Part shown: positions 1 through 8,792 of the stretch, in pieces
Numbering within the stretch: position 1 is the first letter of the stretch
Layout of the letters: each line of letters starts with the position of its first letter
Source of the DNA: a bacterium 1XD42-1
GTDB taxonomy: Bacteria > Bacillota > Clostridia > Oscillospirales > Ruminococcaceae
Reading direction: 5' to 3'
Assembly: GCA_003612625.1 (NCBI GenBank)
Contig: RAZJ01000001.1
Coordinates: 62,001-126,000, forward strand
Length of the DNA: 64,000 bases
Notes under the pieces: generated by a model
Databases searched by the model: none
What the model was told of the DNA's origin: nothing
The model's input: the letters and a program-made list of their open reading frames with translations, nothing else
Made by a program: the position numbers and the translations under genes

Positions 1-32
1 TCCCGGATGGCTTTCATAGTGTCCTGCTCCAT
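1..32 (-). CDS. 5' end of a leftward gene, product unknown
   Basis: Only the first ten codons are inside the window, reading MEQDTMKAIR. An ATG lies eight bases after a clear GGGAGG ribosome binding site on the minus strand, and a good promoter lies upstream at 129-157, so a real gene start is likely. Nothing can be said about function. Confidence 0.6.
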   Translation of the reverse strand, partial: MEQDTMKAIR

Positions 33-128
33 TATATCAACCTCCCTCGTTTATAAATTTTATCAATTAGCCCTGCCCTGGCAGCGGCTGGATAAGCTTC
101 CAAGCCGTCATCATAGGACAATACTCAT

Positions 129-157
129 ATTGTACATCATTTCTTGTGAACAATCAA
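129..157 (-). promoter_or_regulatory. sigma-A-like promoter for the leftward gene at 32
   Basis: On the minus strand, TTGATT (152-157) and TACAAT (129-134) are separated by 17 bases. About 90 bases of G/C-rich leader follow before the ATG at 32. The stretch from 158 to 415 is A/T-rich and holds nothing I can assign. Confidence 0.5.
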
Positions 158-415
158 TGAATTCCTTCATTTTTTTTTCGGATTCTTTTATTAGTCAGAC
201 AAAGACGGTAACAAAAAGACATTTACAAAATAGCAAAACAACTAAAAAATATTATATTTTTTGTTTAATATTACATGATTTCTATGCACTTTGACAGGAT
301 CTTCCTGGTATTCATCTGGTATTTTCTACGAAAAAAAAGGATTTTTTGTAGAAAACAAATTTTTCCTTTCCTTTTAGGGAATTTTATCCATGCTAACCGA
401 TCCTTTGAAAAAACG

Positions 416-444
416 TTGCCTTTTCCTGCAATGTGTGATACATT
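416..444 (+). promoter_or_regulatory. sigma-A-like promoter for the surface protein at 493
   Basis: TTGCCT (416-421), a 17-base spacer and TACATT (439-444) preceded by TG, giving an extended -10. It sits about 50 bases upstream of the ATG at 493. Confidence 0.45.
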
Positions 445-492
445 AAAAAAGGAAAATAGATTGGATCTGGTTGATCGATTGGGGGGATTCTG

Positions 493-1974
493 ATGTACCA
501 TACCTTAAAAAAAGCCATGAGTTTATTAGTGGCTGTATCCCTGTTATTTTTATGGATTTCGGCACTGCTTTTGACGCAAACGCCTGTACAGGCCGTGGAC
601 AGCAATTTTACCACAGCCAGCCAGCTAAAAAAAGTAGTAGACGGCCTATCTGCTGCTTCCCCTCTTGCAGACGTGCAGGCAGTTGCCGCCCAAATGGCAA
701 AGCTCAGTGACAGTGAAAAACGGCGGGTTTCTTCCGCGACACTTCGGGATCTTGCGCAATATTATAATACTGCCGCAGGAATCTCCCCTTCCAATGGACG
801 GGATCGGATCAGTGTGGATCATGGGGATGAAACCGGTTCCCGGCGCATTGACGAGGACGGGAGTTACGCCTGCGGGGTTTCCGCGGGATGGGCCGATGGC
901 AAAGGGCACCGGCTGCAAATTGAGCAGGAAGATTCCTCCAGCAACGTCCAATTAAAAATGACTTTTTCCGGGTTAAGAGGCCCTGCTTATGTAAATTTGG
1001 ATATGGAAGGAAGCCCTTTTTCTTCCTCCAGGGATTATTATTTGAAATGGGACGGTTACAAAATTTCTGCCAGCATATCCTCCGGCAGCTTGCGTTTTGT
1101 AGCCCCAGGCAATGGTGTATACCGTCTTTATCGGGACAACGATACTGGCAGCCATTCCGACCGCTACTATGGGAGCAGCCAGAACTGGTACACCTATCCT
1201 GACAAACCCAGCACAGGCTCCAGTAATTTGGATTATTTTTGGCGCCCCGTAGATGCCAGCATCAAAAATGCAAAAAGCGGGGACCGGGTACGGGTGAATT
1301 TAGGTGCACAAACATCTGTACCTTTCCAGATCCTGCAATCCCTGTACGGGCGGGATGTCACTTTAGCGTTATATGAATCAGACGGGAATATTATTTCTAT
1401 TTACGGAAAAGAAATGGCAAGCCCCTCAAGTAATCTTTCGGTTGCCGCTTTGCGCCGGATGTATACCATCACCACCGAGCCTTCCGAAGCGCCTGCTTCT
1501 TCCGTTCCGGAACAGCCAGAACCGCCTTCTTCCATGTCTGGCAGCATCACCCCGCCTAATGCAGGAGGCGCTCCTGTTGCTTCTGGGTATACTGCCCCTG
1601 CCGCATCCAGCCCCGCCTCCCAAACCCCGCCGCCGGCTACCGGAGGGGTTGAAAAAGATACCAGCTTACCGAAAACCATCCCTTTGGAAATCGAACCTGT
1701 TTTGAATTTTGACGCGTTAGAACCTGAGGAGCCACAGGAGAAAGCGGTTGTTTATCAGGAACCTGTTAAAATCCCCCTTCCGGAAAAAAGCAATTCCCGG
1801 ATACAGCGTATTGCGACCCGGGCCGGAATGGGAAACATCCTCCTTTTTATGGGATTAGCCGGACTGACTGCCGGATTAGGCGGAGGCTTATTAACCCACT
1901 GGGTTGTTTTGCGGCGGAGCAGCCGACAGGAAATTCCGCCCCGGCAAAGCACAAATCATACAAAGAATTTTTAA
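493..1974 (+). CDS. Secreted, C-terminally membrane-anchored protein of unknown function
   Basis: I do not recognise the family. The 493-residue product starts behind a GGGGGG ribosome binding site. It has a signal peptide (charged start, hydrophobic core, likely cleavage near residue 35 after VQA). A globular part of roughly residues 100-310 is rich in Ser, Gly, Asp and aromatic residues. A Pro/Ser/Ala/Glu-rich linker follows (about 330-430), then one membrane segment near residues 447-472 and a short basic tail. That layout suggests an exported domain held off the cell surface by a flexible stalk. It is monocistronic. Function would be a guess. Confidence 0.8.
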   Translation: MYHTLKKAMSLLVAVSLLFLWISALLLTQTPVQAVDSNFTTASQLKKVVDGLSAASPLADVQAVAAQMAKLSDSEKRRVSSATLRDLAQYYNTAAGISPSNGRDRISVDHGDETGSRRIDEDGSYACGVSAGWADGKGHRLQIEQEDSSSNVQLKMTFSGLRGPAYVNLDMEGSPFSSSRDYYLKWDGYKISASISSGSLRFVAPGNGVYRLYRDNDTGSHSDRYYGSSQNWYTYPDKPSTGSSNLDYFWRPVDASIKNAKSGDRVRVNLGAQTSVPFQILQSLYGRDVTLALYESDGNIISIYGKEMASPSSNLSVAALRRMYTITTEPSEAPASSVPEQPEPPSSMSGSITPPNAGGAPVASGYTAPAASSPASQTPPPATGGVEKDTSLPKTIPLEIEPVLNFDALEPEEPQEKAVVYQEPVKIPLPEKSNSRIQRIATRAGMGNILLFMGLAGLTAGLGGGLLTHWVVLRRSSRQEIPPRQSTNHTKNF

Positions 1975-1991
1975 AAAGGGGAAAAATAGTG

Positions 1992-2019
1992 TTGACTTTG
2001 CTGGGAAATATGTTATCAT
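1992..2019 (+). promoter_or_regulatory. Strong sigma-A promoter with extended -10
   Basis: TTGACT (1992-1997), a 16-base spacer and TATCAT (2014-2019) with an upstream TG. Transcription would begin near 2026 and run through the hairpin at 2109-2136 before reaching the gene at 2246. Confidence 0.65.
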
Positions 2020-2108
2020 AAAGATAGAAGACATGTCCTTTGCAGAAAGACAGATTTTGGTTTCTACTTATTTTTCAGATATCTTCACACCCTCACCCCC
2101 TATATGTG

Positions 2109-2136
2109 AAACAGCCCGTATTTTTACGGGCTGTTT
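2109..2136 (+). terminator. Intrinsic terminator or attenuator in the leader of the VTT gene
   Basis: Perfect 12-bp stem AAACAGCCCGTA (2109-2120) with a TTTT loop and its complement (2125-2136), followed by CCTTTTG. It lies between the promoter at 1992-2019 and the coding start at 2246, so it makes either an RNA of about 110-120 bases or an attenuated leader. Confidence 0.65.
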
Positions 2137-2245
2137 CCTTTTGAATTATGAGCAGGCAATAAAAAAATTCATAGTTCCCTCATATCCTTGTCTTTTCCCT
2201 ATGTTATTTTAAATGCAGCATATCTTATTTGGAGGGAATTCTGAC

Positions 2246-2962
2246 ATGCCCAAAGCAAATCCGGACAAGGTTCCTAAAAAAAAGCTATGGCTTTTCATTT
2301 CTGGCTCTCTTTTATTGATTGCAGTTATTGTATTTCTTATTATAATTACTGCGCCATACTGGAAAGCATTATCTTTACCGGAAAATCAAGCTCGTTTGCA
2401 GTCCTGGATTGCAGGATTAGGCTTCAAAGGCTGGATTCTTTTTTTCTGTCTGCAAATGCTTCAAATTATAATTGCGTTTATTCCCGGGGAACCTGTCCAA
2501 ATGATGGCAGGCGTCCTGTATGGAGCCTGGGGCGGCATATTAACCTGCCTGGCCGGATCGGTATGTGCCAGTATTCTTGTTTTTATTGCCGTCCGCAAAG
2601 GCGGGGAGCAACTGGTCCATAAACTTTTTGGAAAAAATAAATTAGAACAATTTTCTTTTTTACAGGATTCCCGCCGGATTGAACTGATCACTTTAGTCCT
2701 TTTCCTGATTCCTGGAATGCCCAAAGATCTCCTGACTTATTTAGGAGGGCTGACTTCTATTAAGATGTGGAAATTTATTTCCATATCCAATCTGGCCCGT
2801 ATCCCCGCATTAGCCACATCCACTTTGTTAGGCTCCAGCGCAAGCCGGGGGAATATGGGACTGACCCTGTTCATCTCTCTGGCTGCAATCGCAGCTGCTG
2901 TCATAGGGGTAATTTCCCGGGACAAGCTAACCACCTGGGTCCACCAGCATGGCAAATCATAA
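2246..2962 (+). CDS. VTT-domain (TVP38/TMEM64, DedA-like) membrane protein
   Basis: A 238-residue integral membrane protein with about five or six hydrophobic segments and the family's Gly/Pro-rich re-entrant motifs: PGEPVQMMAGVLYG near residue 85 and PGMPKDLLTYLGG near residue 155. Bacterial members of the VTT/DedA superfamily are linked to lipid scrambling and membrane homeostasis; the exact substrate here is unknown. An in-frame start at 2213 exists, but GGAGGG at 2231-2236 fits the ATG at 2246 better. The last six bases overlap the 3' end of the convergent dehydrogenase gene. Confidence 0.8.
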   Translation: MPKANPDKVPKKKLWLFISGSLLLIAVIVFLIIITAPYWKALSLPENQARLQSWIAGLGFKGWILFFCLQMLQIIIAFIPGEPVQMMAGVLYGAWGGILTCLAGSVCASILVFIAVRKGGEQLVHKLFGKNKLEQFSFLQDSRRIELITLVLFLIPGMPKDLLTYLGGLTSIKMWKFISISNLARIPALATSTLLGSSASRGNMGLTLFISLAAIAAAVIGVISRDKLTTWVHQHGKS

Positions 2963-3721
2963 GCGGCGCAGCAGTTCCCATCCGGCAATGACCAGTTCTT
3001 CCGGCAGCAGCTTTGTCAGGATACGCTGGGCTGTGCCTACTAAGCCCGGGGTTGAAACGGCAGCTCCGGAAAGGCTGTCCCGGAGGGCCTGCCGGACAAT
3101 TTTTTCCGGCGTCCCCGCCAAGGGAAAATGCCGGACAGAATGGCTTCCTGTACTGGCTTTTTGGATAAATTCCGTCTGGCGGACCCAATAGGGACAGACT
3201 GCCGTAACAACAATCCCACGGTTCATCAATTCCCAGCGCAATGCCCTGCTGTACCGCAATAAAAATGCTTTGGTTGCCGCATAAACGCTCATTTCCGGCA
3301 AAGGCTGGAATCCGGCAGTGGAACAGATTTGTAAAATATGGCTGTCTTTCCTCATATAAGGCAGGGCAAGCATGGTAACATCCACAGGGGCCTGGCAATT
3401 TAACCGGATCATCTTCCCGCTTTCTAATCGGGAGATATTTTTATAATCCCCGATTTTTCCAAATCCTGCGGCATTGACTAAAATTTTTACTTGGGGCTGT
3501 TCTTGTTTGAGCAGGGATTCTAACATTTCAATCCCTTTTTCGCGAGTTAAATCCGCAGGAATGATTTTTACTGGTATTTTTAAAGTGCGGGCCAATTCTT
3601 GGAGGCGGTTTTCCCGCCGGGCAACAGCCCAGATTTCATCCAGTGTTCCCCATGCCGCAATCTGCCGGGCAAATTCCCGCCCGATTCCGCTGGAAGCCCC
3701 TGTAACAATGGCAATTTTCAT
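2957..3721 (-). CDS. Short-chain dehydrogenase/reductase (SDR family)
   Basis: A 254-residue NAD(P)-dependent oxidoreductase of the classical SDR type. It begins MKIAIVTGASSGIG, the Rossmann TGxxxGxG cofactor motif, followed by NAAG near residue 82 and the catalytic YAATK (Tyr-x-x-x-Lys) near residue 147. The C-terminal region continues with a basic, hydrophobic stretch typical of membrane-associated SDRs of the DltE/YqjQ kind. The ATG at 3721 was chosen because GGGGG precedes it; a longer frame from 3763 has no ribosome binding site. Its substrate cannot be inferred. It lies downstream of the rnf terminator, so it is probably transcribed separately. Confidence 0.85.
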   Translation of the reverse strand: MKIAIVTGASSGIGREFARQIAAWGTLDEIWAVARRENRLQELARTLKIPVKIIPADLTREKGIEMLESLLKQEQPQVKILVNAAGFGKIGDYKNISRLESGKMIRLNCQAPVDVTMLALPYMRKDSHILQICSTAGFQPLPEMSVYAATKAFLLRYSRALRWELMNRGIVVTAVCPYWVRQTEFIQKASTGSHSVRHFPLAGTPEKIVRQALRDSLSGAAVSTPGLVGTAQRILTKLLPEELVIAGWELLRRL

Positions 3722-3787
3722 AAAATATTTCCCCCTATCTTTTCTATCAGAAGGTTTTCCCAAAAAAGCGCAGTACCATACAAAAAA

Positions 3788-3818
3788 TTTCCGCCCCTGA
3801 AAAATTTGGGGGCGGAAA
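3788..3818 (-). terminator. Intrinsic terminator of the rnf operon
   Basis: Perfect 10-bp stem TTTCCGCCCC (3788-3797) with its complement (3809-3818) and an 11-base loop. On the minus strand six T follow (A-run 3782-3787). It lies just after the rnfB stop. Confidence 0.85.
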
Positions 3819-3836
3819 TTTTATCAAATACATATT

Positions 3837-4658
3837 TTAAGAAGCTTTACCATTTGCCGCTTCACAGCGGGAAGCACATGTTACAATAGCATGAGTGGGG
3901 CAGTTTTCTACGCAGGTGCCACAGTTAATACATTTTTCCGGATCGATATGGGCTAAATTATCGGTTACTGTAATTGCGCCCACTTCACAGCTTTTTTCGC
4001 ATTTTTTACATCCGATACAGCCATTTTTACAGACCTTGCGGGTAAATGCGCCTTTATCATGGCTGCTGCATCCCACATAAACGGTACTGGAAGCCGGGAT
4101 CACTTCGATCAAATGGTTAGGGCAGGCTTTTGCGCACATGCCGCAGCCCACACACAAGCCTTTATCAATAACTGCAATCCCATCTACAATGGAGATGGCC
4201 CCATATTGGCATACTGCAATACAATCCCCATATCCCAGACAGCCATGGGAACAGCTTCCCTTGCCCTGGTAGAAGAAATTGCAGGCTGCACAGCTTTGTT
4301 TTCCTTCATAATCCATAATGGCATCTGTCGCATAGCAGTTACCGGAACAATGAACCACAGCATATTTTGCTTCCGCACTTTCCGCCGCTACTCCCATTGC
4401 CGCACTGACTGCGGCTGTTACAGACGCGCCGCCAGGTACGCACAGGTTTGTTTTTGCGCCGCTGTGAGCGACTGCTTTTGCATAATCGTCACATCCTGCA
4501 TAGCCGCAGGCGCCGCAGTTTGCGCCTGGCAGCTCCCCACGGATTTTGTCAAATAATTCATCTGCTGGCATCGCCATAACTTTGGCGGCAATTACTAGGA
4601 TTACGGAGGCAATCAGCCCAATACCGCCTACGATTGCCACTGGCAATACGATTGTCAT
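3837..4658 (-). CDS. rnfB: Rnf complex subunit RnfB, multi-cluster ferredoxin
   Basis: RnfB carries electrons between ferredoxin and the Rnf membrane complex, which couples ferredoxin:NAD+ oxidoreduction to ion pumping. The 273-residue protein has an N-terminal membrane anchor (residues 1-25), the Fe-S domain motif CGACGYAGC near residue 50, and several CxxCxxCxxxCP ferredoxin motifs in the C-terminal half (for example [12 protein letters not shown] and [12 protein letters not shown]). The start at 4658 has GGAGG seven bases upstream; an in-frame extension to 4703 has none. Last gene of the operon, 16 bases after rnfA, followed by a terminator. Confidence 0.95.
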   Translation of the reverse strand: MTIVLPVAIVGGIGLIASVILVIAAKVMAMPADELFDKIRGELPGANCGACGYAGCDDYAKAVAHSGAKTNLCVPGGASVTAAVSAAMGVAAESAEAKYAVVHCSGNCYATDAIMDYEGKQSCAACNFFYQGKGSCSHGCLGYGDCIAVCQYGAISIVDGIAVIDKGLCVGCGMCAKACPNHLIEVIPASSTVYVGCSSHDKGAFTRKVCKNGCIGCKKCEKSCEVGAITVTDNLAHIDPEKCINCGTCVENCPTHAIVTCASRCEAANGKAS

Positions 4659-4674
4659 ATTGTCACCTCCTTGA

Positions 4675-5271
4675 TTATTTGAACAGGCCGTCAACAATAC
4701 CACTGAAGCCCATAAAGCTTACAGAAACAATCGCTGCGGCAACCAATGTAATCGGGATACCCTGGAAAGCTTTCGGGATACGGTCACCGGCAGCTTCCAC
4801 CCGGGAGCGCACACCGGAAAACAGCACCATTGCCAGCATAAAACCAAGGCCGGAACCAATGGCATTTACAATAGACTGGGCATAAGTATAATTTTCATCA
4901 ATATTCAGGATGGTTACACCTAATACGGCACAGTTGGTGGTAATCAGGGGCAAATAAATCCCCAAAGCCTGATGGAGTGCAGGAAGATATTTTTTCATAG
5001 CTGTTTCAATCAACTGTACCAGGGCTGCAATTACCAGAATAAATACAACAGTCTGTAAATATCTCAAGCCATTGGGATCTAAAATTCCTCTCTGGATAGG
5101 CCAGGTAACGGCTGTTGCCAAAGTCATAACAAATATAACCGCCAGACTCATTCCGAAGGCAGAATCTAATTTTTTACTAACGCCTAAGAAGGGGCAGATC
5201 CCTAAAAATTTAGAAAGCACATAGTTATTGACGAGGACTGCGCCTACAATAATCATAGCAAATTCTTTCAT
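4675..5271 (-). CDS. rnfA: Rnf complex membrane subunit RnfA
   Basis: A 198-residue, six-helix membrane protein, of the usual RnfA length and sequence (opening [30 protein letters not shown] without the family's divergence). RnfA and RnfE are inverted-topology homologues that hold a membrane-embedded Fe-S cluster; the conserved Cys in FLGICPFLG and the Asn-Cys in TTNCAVLG are visible. It follows rnfE by five bases and precedes rnfB, the standard clostridial order. Confidence 0.95.
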   Translation of the reverse strand: MKEFAMIIVGAVLVNNYVLSKFLGICPFLGVSKKLDSAFGMSLAVIFVMTLATAVTWPIQRGILDPNGLRYLQTVVFILVIAALVQLIETAMKKYLPALHQALGIYLPLITTNCAVLGVTILNIDENYTYAQSIVNAIGSGLGFMLAMVLFSGVRSRVEAAGDRIPKAFQGIPITLVAAAIVSVSFMGFSGIVDGLFK

Positions 5272-5276
5272 TTTGC

Positions 5277-5957
5277 TTAGCCCTCCTTCCGTGCCGCTTT
5301 ACAGACAGCCGCAGACGGGCATCCGGCACAGCCAAATTCTTTCCGCTGAACGCCTTTGCCCTTTGTCAAATGGTTGACCAAAGCGATTAAGGAACCAAAT
5401 ACCAAAAAGCCGCCGGGCGCCAGAAGAAATACGATAATGGGGTCCCAAAGGTTGGCAGTTACATTGATCCCCATCCAGGTGCCATTCCCAATCAATTCAC
5501 GGATGGAACCCATGCAAAGGAGTGCCAATGTGAAGCCAATTCCCATACCCAAACCATCTAAAGCTGATTTCAGCACAGAATTTTTATTGGCAAACATTTC
5601 AGCGCGGCCTAAAATGATGCAGTTTACTACGATTAACGGCAGGAATACCCCCAAAGCTTTATCCAAATCAGGGGCAAAAGCCTTTACCAAAAACTGGACA
5701 ACTGTAACAAAAGATGCAATAACCACGATATAACAAGGGATACGCACTGAATCCGGGATCACTTTTTTCAACAGGGAAATAACAATATTGGAGCAGATCA
5801 ATACCAATGTTGCCGCAATCCCCATACCGATTCCATTAACTGCCATGGTTGTGACTGCTAAAGTAGGGCAAGTACCTAAGACTAAGACTAAAACAGGGTT
5901 TTCTTTAATAATGCCGTTGGTTAAAACAGCAAGGTTGCTTTTCTGATTATCCGCCAT
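5277..5957 (-). CDS. rnfE: Rnf complex membrane subunit RnfE
   Basis: A 226-residue membrane protein homologous to RnfA. It shows the paired Cys motifs of the intramembrane Fe-S cluster: LGTCPTLAVTT near residue 28 and VNCIILGRAE near residue 112. The C-terminal tail has an extra cysteine cluster, CAGCPSAAVCKAA, seen in many clostridial RnfE proteins. Starts behind GGAGGGGG; only three bases separate it from rnfG. Acts as part of the ion-translocating Rnf core. Confidence 0.95.
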   Translation of the reverse strand: MADNQKSNLAVLTNGIIKENPVLVLVLGTCPTLAVTTMAVNGIGMGIAATLVLICSNIVISLLKKVIPDSVRIPCYIVVIASFVTVVQFLVKAFAPDLDKALGVFLPLIVVNCIILGRAEMFANKNSVLKSALDGLGMGIGFTLALLCMGSIRELIGNGTWMGINVTANLWDPIIVFLLAPGGFLVFGSLIALVNHLTKGKGVQRKEFGCAGCPSAAVCKAARKEG

Positions 5958-5960
5958 TTT

Positions 5961-6473
5961 TTATGCCCCCTCCTTTACAGAATCAAATGCAGTAAAAGCT
6001 TTTTCAATGCACCGCAGGAAAGTTTTAGAAGATATGGTTGCGCCGGTAATGGTTTCCACGCCATCTAAGCCGGCATCTTTTCCTGTAAACTGGTCTGTAA
6101 AAGCAGGCATCCCTGTTTTGGAACCCAGTCCAGGGGTTTCGCTGTTATCCAGCAGCTTTGCCCCAGTTATTTTCCCGTCAGGGCCAATGCCTACCATGAC
6201 AACATAATTGCCGCCATAACCTTTATCCTGGACTTTAAAAACATATCCTTTGCCGCTGTCATCCTTCGCAGCCAGCAACACGCCTTCTTCTGCATTGGCT
6301 GACAGCTCCTGGAAAGAAGCCGCTCCTGGAAGCACTTCCATCATAGCGGCATCCGAAGCTGCTTTTTCGACTGCTGCAATGGTATCTGCCGTTGCGTTAT
6401 ATGTAAATCCTAATAACGCTGAGGAAACGATACAAATTACTGTTAAAACAATAATTGGTTTTACCTGGATCAT
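5961..6473 (-). CDS. rnfG: Rnf complex subunit RnfG, covalent FMN carrier
   Basis: A 170-residue protein with one N-terminal membrane segment (about residues 5-24) and an extracytoplasmic FMN-binding domain. The flavinylation motif TGAT is at residues 143-146, so Thr146 is the expected FMN-phosphoester site installed by ApbE. GYGG and ETPGLGSK are further conserved family motifs. Start behind GGGAGGGG. Twelve bases after rnfD. Shorter than many RnfG proteins but with all visible motifs intact. Confidence 0.95.
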   Translation of the reverse strand: MIQVKPIIVLTVICIVSSALLGFTYNATADTIAAVEKAASDAAMMEVLPGAASFQELSANAEEGVLLAAKDDSGKGYVFKVQDKGYGGNYVVMVGIGPDGKITGAKLLDNSETPGLGSKTGMPAFTDQFTGKDAGLDGVETITGATISSKTFLRCIEKAFTAFDSVKEGA

Positions 6474-6485
6474 CCTTTCCCCTCC

Positions 6486-7463
6486 CTATGATTTTTTGGC
6501 CTGCTCAAAGACAGCACCAAATGGTTTTGTCATCATCAGCCTGTCAATATGAGGTGTAATGACATTCATCAATACAATGGCAAAAGACATGCCCTCCGGA
6601 TAGTTACAGAATACACGGATCAGCATGGTAAAGAATCCAATGCCAACGCCATACACCAGTTTTCCGGAATTGGTCACTGGGCTGGTGGAATAGTCGGTTG
6701 CCATAAAGAAAGCCGCTATCATCACGCCGCCGGAAAGGATCGAATAAACAGGATTCTGGCCAAAGAGCAGCGCAAAGACAAATACGCTTGCCAGGACAGA
6801 TACTGGGATTTCCCAGCGGATAATACCTTTCCAAAGGAGGAACAAACCGCCTGCCAAAATAGCAAGGGCACAGGTTTCACCCATAGAGCCTCCCCGCTGG
6901 CCTAGGAACATCTGGGCAATGGAAGGCATTGCTTCCCAGTTTCCCTCAGACATAAGACGCAAAGGAGTTGCGGTTGCCATCGCATCCACGCCGCGGGGTG
7001 CCGCCCATGAAGTCATATGGGACGCAAAAGAAACCAGTAAAAAGACACGGGCTGTTGCGGCAGGGTTTGCAAAATTGCAGCCTATGCCGCCAAATAAACA
7101 TTTTACAACAATAATCGCAAAAAAGGAACCTACAATCGCCATCCAGGCAGGAAAAGTTGATGGCAGATTACATGCCAAAATCATCCCTGTTACAATGGCG
7201 CTGCAATCCTGAATGGTAGATTCCCGTTTTGTAATCATAGAAAACAGCAGTTCAAACAACATGCAGGAAAAGACGCAGACCAAAGTCAGCCAAAAAGCGC
7301 GGATGCCAAAATAATAAACTGCGGCAATGACAGACGGTACCAAAGCCAGCGCTACCGTAGCCATAATTTTCTGGGTAGTAATGGTATCCCGGACATGTGG
7401 GGAAGGCATAACAACTAATTTTTCTTTTGCTGCCTGTGCCGTCCCTGGGGTATTTTCAGCCAT
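6486..7463 (-). CDS. rnfD: Rnf complex membrane subunit RnfD, covalent FMN carrier
   Basis: A 325-residue polytopic membrane protein of the NqrB/RnfD family. It has the opening SPHVRDTITTQKIM motif, GGIGCNFANPAATARVF near residue 126, and the FMN-attachment region VDAMATATPL, where Thr166 is the probable flavinylated residue. Works with RnfG as a flavin relay across the membrane. GGAGGG precedes the ATG; 15 bases separate it from rnfC. Confidence 0.95.
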   Translation of the reverse strand: MAENTPGTAQAAKEKLVVMPSPHVRDTITTQKIMATVALALVPSVIAAVYYFGIRAFWLTLVCVFSCMLFELLFSMITKRESTIQDCSAIVTGMILACNLPSTFPAWMAIVGSFFAIIVVKCLFGGIGCNFANPAATARVFLLVSFASHMTSWAAPRGVDAMATATPLRLMSEGNWEAMPSIAQMFLGQRGGSMGETCALAILAGGLFLLWKGIIRWEIPVSVLASVFVFALLFGQNPVYSILSGGVMIAAFFMATDYSTSPVTNSGKLVYGVGIGFFTMLIRVFCNYPEGMSFAIVLMNVITPHIDRLMMTKPFGAVFEQAKKS

Positions 7464-7478
7464 GTTTTATCCCTCCTT

Positions 7479-8792
7479 TTATTTTCTCGGCATTGCTGCA
7501 CGAAGCTGCTGTTTTGCCAGTTTATTAGAAAATGTCAGTCCCCGTTTTGCCGGACAGACATAAGTGCAGCAGCCGCATTCCATACAAAGCATCACTTTCA
7601 GCTTTTTCAAAGCTTCTATGTCATTTCTCTGGCTTGCCAGTTCAATCTGTCTGGGCATAAGCTGGAAAGGACAGGCATTCATACACCTTCCGCAACGGAT
7701 GCAGGGCCCTTCCTGGGGCACTTCCACCTGGCTTTCGTCCAAAGCCAGCAAAGCATTATTATTTTTCAAAACCGGATAGCTGTCATCAAAAATTGCAGTC
7801 CCCATCATCGGGCCGCCCATGAGCATTTTCTTAGGCGGGACTTTGTAGCCGCCGCAATATTCAATTACATCCCGGAACCGCATCCCAATGGGGGCAATGA
7901 CATTTTTCGGTGTATTGACTGCTCCTCCGTCTACGGTCAGGCATTTCGTAATCAAGGGCATCCCATCCCGCATATACTGGCCGATAAATGCAGTAGAAGT
8001 AACATTGCATACAATACAGCCTACATCCGCCGGAAGCATCCCTTCTTTTACCACGCGGCCGGTGCTTTCATAAATGGCAACTTTTTCGGCCCCTTTGGGG
8101 TACATGGCTTTCAATGCCAGGACTTCCACAGAAGAATCATTTTGGGTGAGTTTTTTCATCAATTCCACAGCCTTGGGCTTGTTGGATTCGATGACGATTT
8201 TCACCTGGGAAATCCCCACATATTTTTTAATGGCAGCTATGCCTTCCAGTACATCCTGGGAACGGTCCATAATGGTGCGGTAGTCCGAGGTAATATAAGG
8301 CTCACATTCTGCCGCATTGATTACCAGGGTATCCACTTCATCCAGATTTTTCGGATTCAGCTTGATATGGGTGGGAAATCCCGCGCCGCCTAAGCCCACC
8401 AGTCCGGATTCCCGGATGGCTTTCACAAAGCCCGCATGATCCTCCACTTTTGGCGGCTGAACCGATTCATCCGGCGTCTGCTGGCCGTCACAGTCAATGA
8501 CAACAGCCTGACATCTGGCCCCTGTTGCCGTAGTCATTTCCACAATTTCGCGGACTGTGCCCGATACGCTGGAATGGACCGGAGCGCTTAAAAAAGCTTC
8601 CACATCCCCGATTTTCGTACCTACTTTTACGGTATCTCCTTTGGCTACCAAAGCCTTACAGGGAGGGCCCATATGCATTGACATAGAAATACATACTTCT
8701 TTTGGCGTTGGTATGATTTCGGGCACATGTTCCTCTGTATGCTTCAGATGCTTCACATGGGCCCCAGCCAAGGTCTTTTGCACTAAACTCAT
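7479..8792 (-). CDS. rnfC: Rnf complex subunit RnfC, NADH-side subunit
   Basis: A 437-residue cytoplasmic subunit of the NuoF/NqrA-related type that exchanges electrons with NAD(H). Visible features: the N-terminal biotinyl-lipoyl-like region, the glycine-rich nucleotide/FMN loop GLVGLGGAGFPTHIKL, and two C-terminal [4Fe-4S] motifs (CIRCGRCMNACP and CMECGCCTYVCP). The start at 8792 is chosen over 8816 because GAGGAGG fits and because it gives an ATGA overlap with the preceding gene's stop, the same arrangement as between apbE and that gene. Confidence 0.95.
   Translation of the reverse strand: MSLVQKTLAGAHVKHLKHTEEHVPEIIPTPKEVCISMSMHMGPPCKALVAKGDTVKVGTKIGDVEAFLSAPVHSSVSGTVREIVEMTTATGARCQAVVIDCDGQQTPDESVQPPKVEDHAGFVKAIRESGLVGLGGAGFPTHIKLNPKNLDEVDTLVINAAECEPYITSDYRTIMDRSQDVLEGIAAIKKYVGISQVKIVIESNKPKAVELMKKLTQNDSSVEVLALKAMYPKGAEKVAIYESTGRVVKEGMLPADVGCIVCNVTSTAFIGQYMRDGMPLITKCLTVDGGAVNTPKNVIAPIGMRFRDVIEYCGGYKVPPKKMLMGGPMMGTAIFDDSYPVLKNNNALLALDESQVEVPQEGPCIRCGRCMNACPFQLMPRQIELASQRNDIEALKKLKVMLCMECGCCTYVCPAKRGLTFSNKLAKQQLRAAMPRK

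Noticed and set aside
7-294. 95-codon rightward open frame at the left edge
   Set aside because: No ribosome binding site, amino-acid composition unlike a protein, and it overlaps the leftward gene start and promoter.
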